A stretch of 64,000 nucleotides of DNA from Nocardioides terrae (GTDB lineage Bacteria; Actinomycetota; Actinomycetes; Propionibacteriales; Nocardioidaceae). The DNA is taken from positions 62,001-126,000 of the forward strand of contig NZ_FOLB01000005.1 of NCBI RefSeq assembly GCF_900112345.1, given 5' to 3'. A model generated the notes under the pieces. The model saw only the letters and a list, made by a program, of their open reading frames with translations. It searched no databases and was not told where the DNA came from. Below, piece after piece: positions 7,733 through 16,092 of the stretch. How positions within the stretch are numbered: the first letter of the stretch is position 1; each line of letters begins with the position of its first letter. Position numbers and translations under genes: made by a program.

Positions 7733-8562
7733 AGTCGCTCAAGGACAAGGTCGTCGTCATCACGGGTGCCGGCTCGGGCATCGGTCGCGCGCTGGCCGTC
7801 GACATCGCCCGCCGCGGCGGCCTCCTTGCCCTCTCCGACGTCAACGAGGCCGGCCTGGCCGAGACCGTCGAGCTCGTCAAGCAGGCCGGCACCCCCCAGG
7901 TGAAGTCCGACCTGCTCGACGTCGCCGACCGCGAGGCGTTCCGGACCTACGCCGATGACGTCCTCGCCCACTTCGGCCGGGTCAACGTCGTGGTCAACAA
8001 CGCCGGCGTCGCCCTGTCCGGCCGGGTCGAGGACCTCGACTGGGACGACATCGACTGGATCATCGGGATCGACCTCTGGGGCGTCATCCACGGCACCAAG
8101 CTCTTCCTGCCGGCGCTGATCGCGTCCGGCGACGGCCACGTCGTCAACATCTCCTCGCTCTTCGGGCTGATCTCGATGCCCGACCAGGCGTTCTACAACG
8201 CCGCGAAGTACGCCGTGCGCGGCTTCACCGAGGCGCTCCGCGAGGAGATGCTCATCGACGGCCACCGGGTCGCGGTCACCAGCGTGCACCCGGGCGGCAT
8301 CAAGACGTCCGTCGCCCGCTCGGCCCGCTACTCGGCGAAGGACGACGCGACGAAGAGCGCGAAGTTCTTCGACGAGAAGCTCGCCAAGATGGAGCCGGAG
8401 CGGGCCGCCGAGATCATCGTCAAGGGCATCCTCAAGGACCAGGCCCGCGTCCTGGTCGGCCTCGACGCCCACCTAATCCACCACTTCGGCAAGCTCACCG
8501 GGTCGCGCTACCAGGACATCGTGGCGCTGGGCGCGAAGTACGTCATGCCCAAGAAGCGCTGA
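7729..8562 (+). CDS. SDR family NAD(P)-dependent oxidoreductase
   Basis: A 277-residue classical short-chain dehydrogenase. The cofactor motif TGAGSGIG is at residues 12-19, NNAG follows the fourth strand, and the catalytic YNAAK is at 156-160. It probably oxidises an alcohol to the ketone used by the co-translated Baeyer-Villiger monooxygenase, or reduces in the other direction. The ATG overlaps the stop of the upstream gene (ATGA at 7729-7732). Only 13 bp separate its stop from the convergent exporter gene. Confidence 0.92.
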   Translation: MKSLKDKVVVITGAGSGIGRALAVDIARRGGLLALSDVNEAGLAETVELVKQAGTPQVKSDLLDVADREAFRTYADDVLAHFGRVNVVVNNAGVALSGRVEDLDWDDIDWIIGIDLWGVIHGTKLFLPALIASGDGHVVNISSLFGLISMPDQAFYNAAKYAVRGFTEALREEMLIDGHRVAVTSVHPGGIKTSVARSARYSAKDDATKSAKFFDEKLAKMEPERAAEIIVKGILKDQARVLVGLDAHLIHHFGKLTGSRYQDIVALGAKYVMPKKR

Positions 8563-8575
8563 CCCGCTCTCACGA

Positions 8576-9970
8576 CTACGGACGCGGGACGAGCCGCTTC
8601 CTGCGCTCCCGGCGGGACCGACGGGTGGTGCGGGCCCGGAGCGGTCCGACCAGCCGCGGCCCGGCCAGCCGGCTCTCGACACGGCGCGCCTCACGGCCGA
8701 GCGGCTGGGCGACGTACTCGCCGAAGATGACGCCGGAGGCGAGCGCGACGGCGATCGACGCGGCGGCGAACATCGCCAGCAGCCCGCGGGAGGCGTCCTC
8801 GTTGCCGTGCGCGCCGAGCAGGGTGAGCCCGCGGTAGATCGAGATGCCGGGCAGCAGCGGCACGACGGCGGGTACGACGATCACCAGCGGCGGCACCCGG
8901 AGCCGGCCCGAGACCGAGTAGCTCACGAGTCCGACGAAGAAGGCCGCTCCCGCCACCGCCCAAGTGCCTCCGAACTCCTCGGGGAAGCCCAGGGCGATGC
9001 CCTCGGCGGCGGCCGCGACCAGGGCGATCGGGAGCAGGGTGCGACGCGGCCCGTAGGAGGCGTAGGCGAACGCCGCGGCGCCGATCGCCGCGCCGGTCAG
9101 CGCCCGGCTGACCGATCGCAGGTCGACGGCGCCGGGGTCGATCGGCGGCAGGTGCAGGCCGACCATCCGGGCCATCGCGATCCCGGCGCTGACGCCGCCG
9201 ATGATGCCCGCCGTCGAGAGCAGCACCTCGGTGATCCGGGCGCCCGCGGTGATGTAGAAGCCGGTCAGGGCGTCCTGCAGGGCGCCCATGAAGCCGAGTC
9301 CGGCGAGCAGCACGACGATGTTGGCGGTGATCGCCGTGGAGACCTCGAGGTCGAACGGCACACTGACGCAGACCGCCAGGAGTGAGGCGACCCCGGCGGC
9401 GGCGACCTGCTGGTAGAACACCGGCACCCGGCGCCGTGACATCAGTCCCTGGAGCCGGTCGATGATCAGGGCGGCCACGCCGGCCAGCAGGACGACCGCG
9501 AGCTCGCCGCCGAGCTGGAGCGCGACGCCCGCGGCCATCACAGCCAGTCCGACACTGATCGCCCACCGCCGCCGCCCGTGCCCGGTCGACCTGATCCGGC
9601 CGAGCTCGGCGCGGGCGGCCTTGAGGTCGGCCTCGTCGCGCAGCACCGCCCGGACCAGGTGGTCGACCCGGGTGAGGTCCTCGTAGTCGATGGTGCGCTG
9701 CTTGACCTGCCGGGTGAGCAGCACGGGCACCGCTTCGGGGCTCTCCTGGTAGGCCATCTCGAGGTTGACGAAGGTGACGTCGACCTCGGCGTTGCGCAGC
9801 CCGAGATGGCGCGACAGCGTCCGCATCGTCGCGACCACGTCGGCGGCACCGGCACCCGACGACAGCAGCAGCTCACCGACCTTGAGACAGAAGTCCAGGG
9901 TCAGGTTCACCTCGCGCGGTTCCACGCGTCGCAGGTTGCCAGGGACAGGGGCGTCATGCACAGCCGGCAT
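8576..9970 (-). CDS. Threonine/serine exporter (ThrE family)
   Basis: A 464-residue membrane protein. The N-terminal half has the soluble ThrE signature (LTLDFCLKVGELLLSSGAGA, a zinc-protease-like fold). About ten hydrophobic segments follow in two blocks, corresponding to the two ThrE membrane domains (PF06738/PF12821 type). Characterised members export threonine and serine across the inner membrane. The gene is divergent from the carboxylate-amine ligase at 9985 with only 14 bp between starts, so either the promoters overlap coding DNA or the true start lies a few codons inside. The GTG at residue 4 is one option. Confidence 0.85.
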   Translation of the reverse strand: MPAVHDAPVPGNLRRVEPREVNLTLDFCLKVGELLLSSGAGAADVVATMRTLSRHLGLRNAEVDVTFVNLEMAYQESPEAVPVLLTRQVKQRTIDYEDLTRVDHLVRAVLRDEADLKAARAELGRIRSTGHGRRRWAISVGLAVMAAGVALQLGGELAVVLLAGVAALIIDRLQGLMSRRRVPVFYQQVAAAGVASLLAVCVSVPFDLEVSTAITANIVVLLAGLGFMGALQDALTGFYITAGARITEVLLSTAGIIGGVSAGIAMARMVGLHLPPIDPGAVDLRSVSRALTGAAIGAAAFAYASYGPRRTLLPIALVAAAAEGIALGFPEEFGGTWAVAGAAFFVGLVSYSVSGRLRVPPLVIVVPAVVPLLPGISIYRGLTLLGAHGNEDASRGLLAMFAAASIAVALASGVIFGEYVAQPLGREARRVESRLAGPRLVGPLRARTTRRSRRERRKRLVPRP

Positions 9971-9984
9971 GGGAACCTGACGGT

Positions 9985-11115
9985 GTGCGGATCGACTTCC
10001 ACCCCTCCCCGGAGCCGACGCTGGGCGTCGAGTGGGAGCTCGCGCTGGTCGACCGGCAGACCCGCGACCTGTCCAACAACGCGCCGCACATCTTCGCCCG
10101 CGCCAAGGCGCGGATGTCTGAGCCGGGCCGGATCCACCAGGAGCTGCTCCGCAACACCGTCGAGCTCGTCACGGGGATCTGCCACACCGTCGACGAGGCG
10201 ATGGTCGAGCTGCGGGAGGCGCTGTCCCACGTCGTCCGCGCGGGTGACGAGGTCGGGGTGGACCTCTACGGCGGCGGGACGCACCCCTTCGCGAGCTGGA
10301 CCGAGCAGCGGCTCTCCCCGGGGCACCGCTATGCGGAGCTGATCAACCGAACCCAGTGGTGGGGCCGGCAGATGCTGATCTGGGGCGTGCACGTCCACGT
10401 CGGGCTGCCGGCCCAGGAGCGGGTCATGCCGGTGCTGTCCGGGCTGCTCACCTACTACCCGCACCTCCAGGCGCTCTCGGCGTCCTCGCCGATCTGGGCC
10501 GGCGTCGACACCGGCTACGCGTCCAACCGCGCGCTGATGTTCCAGCAGCTGCCGACGGCCGGGTTGCCCTTCCAGTTCGAGACCTGGGGGCAGTTCGAGT
10601 CGTTCGCGTCCGACCAGCTGACGACCGGCGTCATCGACGAGCTGTCCGAGATCCGCTGGGACCTGCGCCCCTCCGCCAAGCTGGGCACGCTCGAGAACAG
10701 GATCTGCGACGGCGTCTCCACCTTCGAGGAGCTGGCGGCTATCGTCGCCCTCGCACACTGCCTGGTCGTCGACCTCGACGCCCGCGCCGCCGCCGGTGAG
10801 GCGCTGACCGTGCTGCCGCCGTGGCACGTGCAGGAGAACAAGTGGCGGGCTGCCCGCTACGGGCTCGACGCGATCGTCATCCTCGACGCCGACTCCCACG
10901 AGCGACTCGTCACCGACGACCTCGCCGACCTGCTCGTCCGGCTCGAACCGGTCGCGGAGCGGCTCGGCTGCAGCGCCGAGCTCGCCTCGGTCGCCTCGAT
11001 CATCGGTCGCGGGGCGTCGTACCAGCGCCAGCGGGCCGTCGCCGAGAGGACCCACGGCGACCTCGTCGCCGTCGTCGACTCCGTCGTCCGCGAGCTGCGC
11101 GAGTCCCTCGGCTGA
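9985..11115 (+). CDS. Glutamate-cysteine ligase family 2 protein (YbdK-type carboxylate-amine ligase)
   Basis: A 376-residue GCS2-family protein. The opening PEPTLGVEWELALVDRQT carries the metal-binding GxExE region (here GVEWEL), and HVHVGLP near residue 133 is another family signature. Members ligate a carboxylate to an amine with ATP. Actinobacterial YbdK homologues have weak gamma-glutamylcysteine synthetase activity or unknown substrates. Length fits the family (about 370 aa). The GTG start is preceded by GAACCT and 6 nt, and by GGGA. Whether the real product is gamma-glutamylcysteine is not settled by sequence. Confidence 0.88.
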   Translation: MRIDFHPSPEPTLGVEWELALVDRQTRDLSNNAPHIFARAKARMSEPGRIHQELLRNTVELVTGICHTVDEAMVELREALSHVVRAGDEVGVDLYGGGTHPFASWTEQRLSPGHRYAELINRTQWWGRQMLIWGVHVHVGLPAQERVMPVLSGLLTYYPHLQALSASSPIWAGVDTGYASNRALMFQQLPTAGLPFQFETWGQFESFASDQLTTGVIDELSEIRWDLRPSAKLGTLENRICDGVSTFEELAAIVALAHCLVVDLDARAAAGEALTVLPPWHVQENKWRAARYGLDAIVILDADSHERLVTDDLADLLVRLEPVAERLGCSAELASVASIIGRGASYQRQRAVAERTHGDLVAVVDSVVRELRESLG

Positions 11116-11138
11116 CGTCCGGGCCGCCGCAGGCGAGT

Positions 11139-12251
11139 TCAGCCGGGTGGAGGCGGGAGGGCGTCGGTCGCCTCGAACTGGCCCATCCCGGTGAGCATCA
11201 GCAGGTCGACGATCACGCTGCGCAGCTGGAGCAGGACGCCCTCGGCGGTCATCACGTCGGTGCGCTCGACCGCGGCGGAGGCCTCGCCGAGCGCGAGCAG
11301 GGCGGGCCGGGCCGCCTCGGCGAGCTCCTCGGTGCCGCGCGCGTTGACGAGCTCCTCGGCGAGCAGGTCGGCGGCGTCGGAGAGGTCGAAGGCCAAGGTG
11401 GCGTAGGACGCGGGGACGGGTCGACCGCGGTACGCCGACACGGCCACCTGGCGGACCAGGACGCGGGTGCTGCGCAGGGCGCGGTCGAGCGGCTCGACGA
11501 GCTCGGCCATCTGCCGCACCGACGGCTTGTGCCGGATCCGGAACGGTGAGGACGCCACGACCGCCATGCCCTCGTCGGCGGCGGCCTGCAGCTCCCGGAT
11601 CAGCCCGTCGGTCGACCGCGCCTCGGCCAGGACCGACATGCCGTGCACGGCATCGGCCTCGAGCATCACGTCGCCGGCCGCCCGGAGCAGGTGGGCGATC
11701 TTGCGGATCACGACGGCGGCCCGCTCACGCGGCCGGCGCAGCGGCGCGGCCGGGACGGCGGTCGCCGCGACGAGGGCGACCCCGCCGCCGATCAGCGCGT
11801 CGGTCCACCGGGTGAGGGCCACCCCCGAGGACGGCACCAGGGTGGCGACGAAGATGGACTGCACGGCCGCCTGGTTCACGAACAGCTGGGAGGCGTCCAG
11901 CAGCAGCCCCGCCGACATGGCCAGCCCGACGATCAGCGCGATCTGCCACGCGCCGGACCCGAGCCACGCGACCAGCAGATCGCCGAGCAGGACCCCGATC
12001 GCCACGCCGATCGTCACCTCGGCCACCCGGCGCAGCCGTTGGCCGTACGACGTCCCCAGGCTCACCACCGCCGCGATCGAGGCGAACAGCGGCGTCTGGT
12101 GCCCGAGCAGGTCGTGCGCGATGAACCAGGCCACGCCCGCCGAGACGGCGCACTGGGCGACCGCCCAGCGCTTCGAGCGCCAGCGGACGAAGCGGGCGCC
12201 GGCCGACGTACGGCTCCGATGCACCCAGGTGTCGAAGGCCGGCCGCTTCAT
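11139..12251 (-). CDS. FUSC family membrane protein
   Basis: A 370-residue protein starting MKRPAFDTWVHRSRTSAGAR. Five or six hydrophobic helices fill residues 30-165 in the FUSC/ArAE (aromatic acid exporter) pattern. A long soluble helical C-terminal region ends in a PPPPG tail. Related proteins export small aromatic acids, but many actinobacterial members are uncharacterised. The ATG at 12251 is preceded by CAGGAT and 7 nt, consistent with leaderless expression. A longer reading to 12368 would overlap the methyltransferase gene and is not needed. It converges with the ligase gene, 23 bp apart. Confidence 0.85.
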   Translation of the reverse strand: MKRPAFDTWVHRSRTSAGARFVRWRSKRWAVAQCAVSAGVAWFIAHDLLGHQTPLFASIAAVVSLGTSYGQRLRRVAEVTIGVAIGVLLGDLLVAWLGSGAWQIALIVGLAMSAGLLLDASQLFVNQAAVQSIFVATLVPSSGVALTRWTDALIGGGVALVAATAVPAAPLRRPRERAAVVIRKIAHLLRAAGDVMLEADAVHGMSVLAEARSTDGLIRELQAAADEGMAVVASSPFRIRHKPSVRQMAELVEPLDRALRSTRVLVRQVAVSAYRGRPVPASYATLAFDLSDAADLLAEELVNARGTEELAEAARPALLALGEASAAVERTDVMTAEGVLLQLRSVIVDLLMLTGMGQFEATDALPPPPG

Positions 12252-12288
12252 GGCCCCGATCCTGGCAGAGGCCTTCAGCGGGCGAGCG

Positions 12289-13503
12289 TCACGGTGATCG
12301 CGGATCCTGCACCGCAGCTCCGTGGACGGACTCGTCCAGCCCGCCCCCGATCGCCGCGGCCACCGCACGCAGCCGCGCCCGGGTGATGGCGGCGACGGTG
12401 GCCAGGCCCGCGTTGGCGGCGTTGGAGCCGGGCCGGGTCGGCTCGGCCGAGTTCACGCTCAGGCAGGTCCGGGTGCCGCCGTCGGCGGTGTTGGCGAGCG
12501 CCACCGCGTGACCGGTCGTGCCGGACCCGGCGAAGAAGTCGAGGACGCGCGCATCGGACGGCATCGTGGCGAGGATGCGGCGGATCAGGCCGGTCGGCTT
12601 GGGGGACTCGAAGACGTGCCCGACGAGCACCTTGAGCTCGGCGACGGCGGTGTCGGTCGAGCCGACCTCCTCGGCCAGCCAGATCGTGCGCAGCTTCTTG
12701 CGGCGGCCGCCGCCGTCCACGCCGTGCAGCCAGTCGCGCTGGAAGACGTCGACCCGCTCGCCGCGACGGCCCGCGACCCGGCGGCAGACCAGGTCGCCCG
12801 GACGCTGCTCGATCAGCGGGCGCGACCAGCGCCAGACCGCCGCGGTCCCGTCACCGAAGACCGGCGTGATCTCGTGGGCGCCGGCGAAGGGCTCGGTCGT
12901 CACCCGACCGGAGTCGGGGTCGCCGTACACGGGGAAGTGGAGGGTGGGCGCGGTGACCGGGTTGAACTTCTTGTTGGTGTTGCGCAGCGGCAGGTGGCGG
13001 AAGCGGCGCCCGTCCTCGGAGACGAGCGGGAAGTCGCGCTCGTCGACGAGGTCGGTGCTGCTTGCGTCGAGCACGCACCGCCGGGCGTCGCGGGCGTAGA
13101 CCAGCAGGTACTCGTGCGAGGTCGCGAAGCCGCTGCCGAGCTGGCGGCCCTTGGGGTTGAGGTTGACGACGACCTGGGCCAGGAAGCATTCCTCGCCGAA
13201 GACGTCGTCGAGCAGCAGGCGGAGGTACGCCGCCTCGTTGTCGTCGATGCTGACGTAGATCGCGCCCCGCTCGGTCAGGAGGGCGCGCGCCATCTCGAGC
13301 CGGGGCCGCATCATCGCCACCCAGGCGTCGTGCCGACCGCCGCGCCTCCCGTCCGCGCCGCGGATGTCGTCGACGTAGGCGAAGTCGTTGCCGGTGTTGT
13401 AGGGCGGGTCGATGTAGACGAGGTCGAAGCGCTCACCCGTGTCGTGGAGCCGTCGGAGCACGTCGAGGTTGTCGCCCTCCACGAAGGTGTTCCACGGCTC
13501 CAC
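12289..13503 (-). CDS. Beta-class site-specific DNA methyltransferase, orphan
   Basis: A 404-residue amino-methyltransferase. Motif IV DPPYNTGNDF (residues 32-41) precedes the AdoMet motif FFAGSGTTGHAV (about 321-332). This beta-class order is typical of type III Mod-like and related N6-adenine or N4-cytosine methylases, with target recognition in between. No restriction endonuclease, specificity subunit or helicase lies beside it, so it looks like an orphan methyltransferase. The GTG at 13503 (MEPWNTFVEGDN) avoids overlap with the upstream lipoprotein gene and is preceded by TACCCT and 7 nt. The C-terminus ends in a degenerate HGAAVQDPRSP tail. Confidence 0.88.
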   Translation of the reverse strand: MEPWNTFVEGDNLDVLRRLHDTGERFDLVYIDPPYNTGNDFAYVDDIRGADGRRGGRHDAWVAMMRPRLEMARALLTERGAIYVSIDDNEAAYLRLLLDDVFGEECFLAQVVVNLNPKGRQLGSGFATSHEYLLVYARDARRCVLDASSTDLVDERDFPLVSEDGRRFRHLPLRNTNKKFNPVTAPTLHFPVYGDPDSGRVTTEPFAGAHEITPVFGDGTAAVWRWSRPLIEQRPGDLVCRRVAGRRGERVDVFQRDWLHGVDGGGRRKKLRTIWLAEEVGSTDTAVAELKVLVGHVFESPKPTGLIRRILATMPSDARVLDFFAGSGTTGHAVALANTADGGTRTCLSVNSAEPTRPGSNAANAGLATVAAITRARLRAVAAAIGGGLDESVHGAAVQDPRSP

Positions 13504-13550
13504 GGACGGCAGGGTATCCGTGGAGCACCCCCGCCCGGCGGGGCCACGCC

Positions 13551-13970
13551 TCACTGGTTGGCGGGGACGAACGCCAGCGCGACAGTCGTCACGGGCGCCA
13601 AGCACTCCGGCTTCCGGCTGGCCACCGGGTCGGGCCGGACCACGACGTCATCCGTCGCCTCGACGCTCGCCCCGGGCGGGACGTCGCAGCCGACCGCGAC
13701 GACCTGCGCCCACAGGGTGCCGCCCGCTCCCCTCTCCTGCTCGATCGCGGCCCGCAGCTTCTCGGCGAGCGAGGCGTCGAAGCGGGCGAGGTAGCGGTCG
13801 ACCTCGGCATCGGTCGCCAACCGGGTCGCCGTGGTCTCGCCCTGACCGCCGCCGGCCGTCTGCGAGACGAGGCGGACGACCTCGGCGGGCGCACCCGGCT
13901 CCGACTGGCCCTCCGACGCGCACGCCGCGAGCAGGAGGACACCCACCACCGACCCGAGCATTCGTCCCAT
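13551..13970 (-). CDS. Small putative lipoprotein
   Basis: A 139-residue protein with a lipoprotein signal: MGRMLGSVVGVLLLAAC places the lipidated Cys at 17. The mature part has no domain I recognise. It contains a VDRYLARFDASLAEKLRAA helix and two Cys (VGCDVPPG, KPECLAPV) that may pair. It lies 47 bp upstream of the methyltransferase in the same orientation, with a GC-rich hairpin (13529-13545) between. It is probably anchored to the outer face of the cytoplasmic membrane; role unknown. Confidence 0.8.
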   Translation of the reverse strand: MGRMLGSVVGVLLLAACASEGQSEPGAPAEVVRLVSQTAGGGQGETTATRLATDAEVDRYLARFDASLAEKLRAAIEQERGAGGTLWAQVVAVGCDVPPGASVEATDDVVVRPDPVASRKPECLAPVTTVALAFVPANQ

Positions 13971-14037
13971 GATGGTTCGACGCTAGCCGGGTCGAACCGG
14001 TTCCCGCGCCACGCCGACCCCGTGGCAGGGTGACCGC

Positions 14038-14628
14038 GTGACCCGCCGCTTCACCCGCGCCGAGCTGGACTCCTTCCAGGGCGCGACCGTCCCCGACCTC
14101 CTCGGCCCCGGCCTGAAGCTGCTCTTCGTCGGCATCAACCCCGGCCTGTGGACCGCCGCGACACAGACGCACTTCGCGCACCCGGTCAACCGCTTCTACC
14201 CGGCGCTGTACGCCGCGGGGATCATCACCCGCCCGATCGACCCCGCGGCCGGGATGACCGACGAGGACCGCGCCCACCTGGTCGGCCGCGGGATCGGGAT
14301 CTCCAACGTCGTGCACCGTGCCAGCGCCCGCGCCGACGAGCTCTCCAAGGCCGAGCTGGTCGAGGGCGGCCTGCGTCTGCAGGAGCTCGTCCGGCGGGAG
14401 CGCCCGCGCGTCGTGGTGGTCGCCGGCATCACGGCGTACCGCTCGGCCTTCGGCGAGCCGAGGTCGGTCGCCGGCCGCCAGCCTGCCGAGCGCGAGGAGG
14501 CCTGGGGCGGCGCGCAGATCTGGGTCGTCCCCAACCCCAGCGGCCTCAACGCCCACGAGACGGTCGCGAGCCTGGCCGAGGCCTACGCCGCCCCCGCCCG
14601 AGCGGCCGGGGTCCTGCCCGACGCTTGA
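14038..14628 (+). CDS. mug: G/U mismatch-specific DNA glycosylase (Mug/TDG family)
   Basis: A 196-residue uracil-DNA glycosylase superfamily protein. The active-site segment GINPGLWTAA is at residues 35-44, and the substrate-binding loop NPSGLNAHE is near residue 164, both diagnostic of Mug/TDG. It excises uracil or related damage opposite guanine. Length matches the family. The GTG start follows CAGGGT plus 6 nt, a possible leaderless promoter. It is followed at once by a tandem repeat array and converges with glgC. Confidence 0.92.
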   Translation: MTRRFTRAELDSFQGATVPDLLGPGLKLLFVGINPGLWTAATQTHFAHPVNRFYPALYAAGIITRPIDPAAGMTDEDRAHLVGRGIGISNVVHRASARADELSKAELVEGGLRLQELVRRERPRVVVVAGITAYRSAFGEPRSVAGRQPAEREEAWGGAQIWVVPNPSGLNAHETVASLAEAYAAPARAAGVLPDA

Positions 14629-14838
14629 GCAATCTCGCTGGTCGAGTAGCCCCAGCAATCTCGCTGGTCGAGTAGCCCCAGCAATCTCGCTGGTCGAGTA
14701 GCCCCAGCAACCTCGCTGGTCGAGTAGCCCCAGCAATCTCGCTGGTCGAGTAGCCCGAGCCGCTAGGCGAGGGCGTATCGAGACCCGCCCGGTGGTCTCG
14801 ATACGCCCGCTCGTTCCTCGCGGGCTACTCGACCAGCG
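14629..14838. repeat. Family A array: five 26-bp tandem units plus a long inverted repeat
   Basis: Five units of 26 bp begin GCAATCTCGCTGG and end TCGAGTAGCCCCA (14629-14758; the fourth has CCTCGC). A near-palindrome follows: GTATCGAGACC (about 14778) with GGTCTCGATACG, and CTGGTCGAGTAGCCCG with CGGGCTACTCGACCAG, giving arms of about 45 bp. It fills the gap between convergent mug and glgC and could act as a bidirectional terminator. Confidence 0.9.
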
Positions 14839-14843
14839 ACGGG

Positions 14844-16070
14844 TCAGTCGTAGGGCTGGTCCTTGCCGGCGATGGTGAGCCCGTCCTGGACGACGAAGCC
14901 GCGGGCGCGGTCCTCGTCGGGGTCGAGGCCGACCTGCGCGCCGGGCGGGATGACGACGTTCTTGTCCAGGATCGCGTTGCGCACGACCGCTCCCTCGCCG
15001 ATCCGGACGTCGTTCATCAGCACCGACCCGAACACCTCCGCGCCCGGCGAGACGAAGACACCGGGCGAGAGCACCGACCGCGCGACCGAGCCGCCGCTGA
15101 CCACGACGCCCGGCGAGAAGAGCACCTCGTCGACCGAGGAGTCGACGACCTTGGCCGGCGGGTAGGGGCCGTGCGAGGTGTAGATCGGCCAGTCGTAGTT
15201 GTAGAGGTTGAAGATCGGCAGCGGCGAGACCACGTCGAGCTGGGCGTCGTAGTAGGAGCGCAGCGTCCCGACGTCGCGCCAGTAGCCCCTGTCGCGCTCG
15301 GTGGACCCGGGCACCTCGTTGTCGCGGTAGTCGTAGACAGCGGCCTGGTTGCGGCGCACGAACGCGGGAACGATGTCGCCGCCCATGTCGTGCTTCGACC
15401 CGATCTCGTCCGCGTCGCGGGTGACGGCCTCGACGAGCGCGTCCGCGTCGAAGACGTAGTTGCCCATCGACGCGAGGATCTCGTCGGGGTTGTCCGGAAG
15501 ACCGACCGGGTCCTTCGGCTTCTCCAGGAACTCGCGGATGCGGCGCGGGTCGTCGGGCTCGACGTCGATGACGCCGAACTGGTCCGCCATCTCGATCGGC
15601 TGCCGGATCGCCGCAACCGTGCAGCCGACGCCTGCCTCGCAGTGGGCGTCGATCATCTGGGCGAAGTCCATCCGGTAGACGTGGTCGGCGCCGACCACGA
15701 CCACGATGTCGGGCCGCTCGTCACCGACCAGGTTGAGGGACTGGTAGATCGCGTCGGCGCTGCCGAGGTACCAGTTCTTGCCGACCCGTTGCTGCGCCGG
15801 CACCGAGGCGACGTAGTTGCCGAGCAGGGTCGACATCCGCCAGGTCTGGCTGACGTGGCGGTCCAGGCTGTGCGACTTGTACTGCGTCAGCACGACCACC
15901 TGGCGGCAGCCGGAGTTCACCAGGTTCGACAGCGCGAAGTCGATGAGCCGGTAGGTGCCGCCGAACGGGACGGCCGGTTTGGCGCGGTCGGCGGTGAGCG
16001 GCATCAGCCGCTTGCCCTCCCCGCCGGCGAGCACGATCGCGAGGACCTTCTTGCGGGAGGGGTGCGCCAT
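14844..16070 (-). CDS. glgC: Glucose-1-phosphate adenylyltransferase (ADP-glucose pyrophosphorylase)
   Basis: A 408-residue enzyme making ADP-glucose from glucose-1-phosphate and ATP, the first step of the actinobacterial glycogen/maltose-1-phosphate route. The N-terminal pyrophosphorylase motif [20 protein letters not shown] starts near residue 14. [17 protein letters not shown] and a C-terminal left-handed beta-helix follow, as in GlgC. The ATG at 16070 ([10 protein letters not shown]) is chosen because TACCGT lies exactly 6 nt upstream and the usual protein begins just before the [10 protein letters not shown] strand. It is divergent from the glycogen synthase gene with only 22 bp between starts. 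Confidence 0.95.
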   Translation of the reverse strand: MAHPSRKKVLAIVLAGGEGKRLMPLTADRAKPAVPFGGTYRLIDFALSNLVNSGCRQVVVLTQYKSHSLDRHVSQTWRMSTLLGNYVASVPAQQRVGKNWYLGSADAIYQSLNLVGDERPDIVVVVGADHVYRMDFAQMIDAHCEAGVGCTVAAIRQPIEMADQFGVIDVEPDDPRRIREFLEKPKDPVGLPDNPDEILASMGNYVFDADALVEAVTRDADEIGSKHDMGGDIVPAFVRRNQAAVYDYRDNEVPGSTERDRGYWRDVGTLRSYYDAQLDVVSPLPIFNLYNYDWPIYTSHGPYPPAKVVDSSVDEVLFSPGVVVSGGSVARSVLSPGVFVSPGAEVFGSVLMNDVRIGEGAVVRNAILDKNVVIPPGAQVGLDPDEDRARGFVVQDGLTIAGKDQPYD

Positions 16071-16076
16071 GACGAA

Positions 16077-16086
16077 ACGGTAGCGT
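16077..16086. promoter_or_regulatory. Back-to-back -10 elements of glgC and glgA
   Basis: Within ACGGTAGCGT, the plus strand reads TAGCGT (16081-16086) 6 nt before the glgA GTG. The minus strand reads TACCGT (16082-16077) 6 nt before the glgC ATG. The two hexamers share the central TA, so one short sequence can serve two leaderless divergent transcripts. Confidence 0.6.
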
Positions 16087-16092
16087 GACGCC

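Noticed and set aside
12289..13970. Restriction-modification system
   Set aside because: Only a methyltransferase is present; the neighbours are a lipoprotein and a FUSC membrane protein.
14629..14758. Possible CRISPR array (26-bp repeats)
   Set aside because: Units are contiguous without spacers and no cas gene is near.
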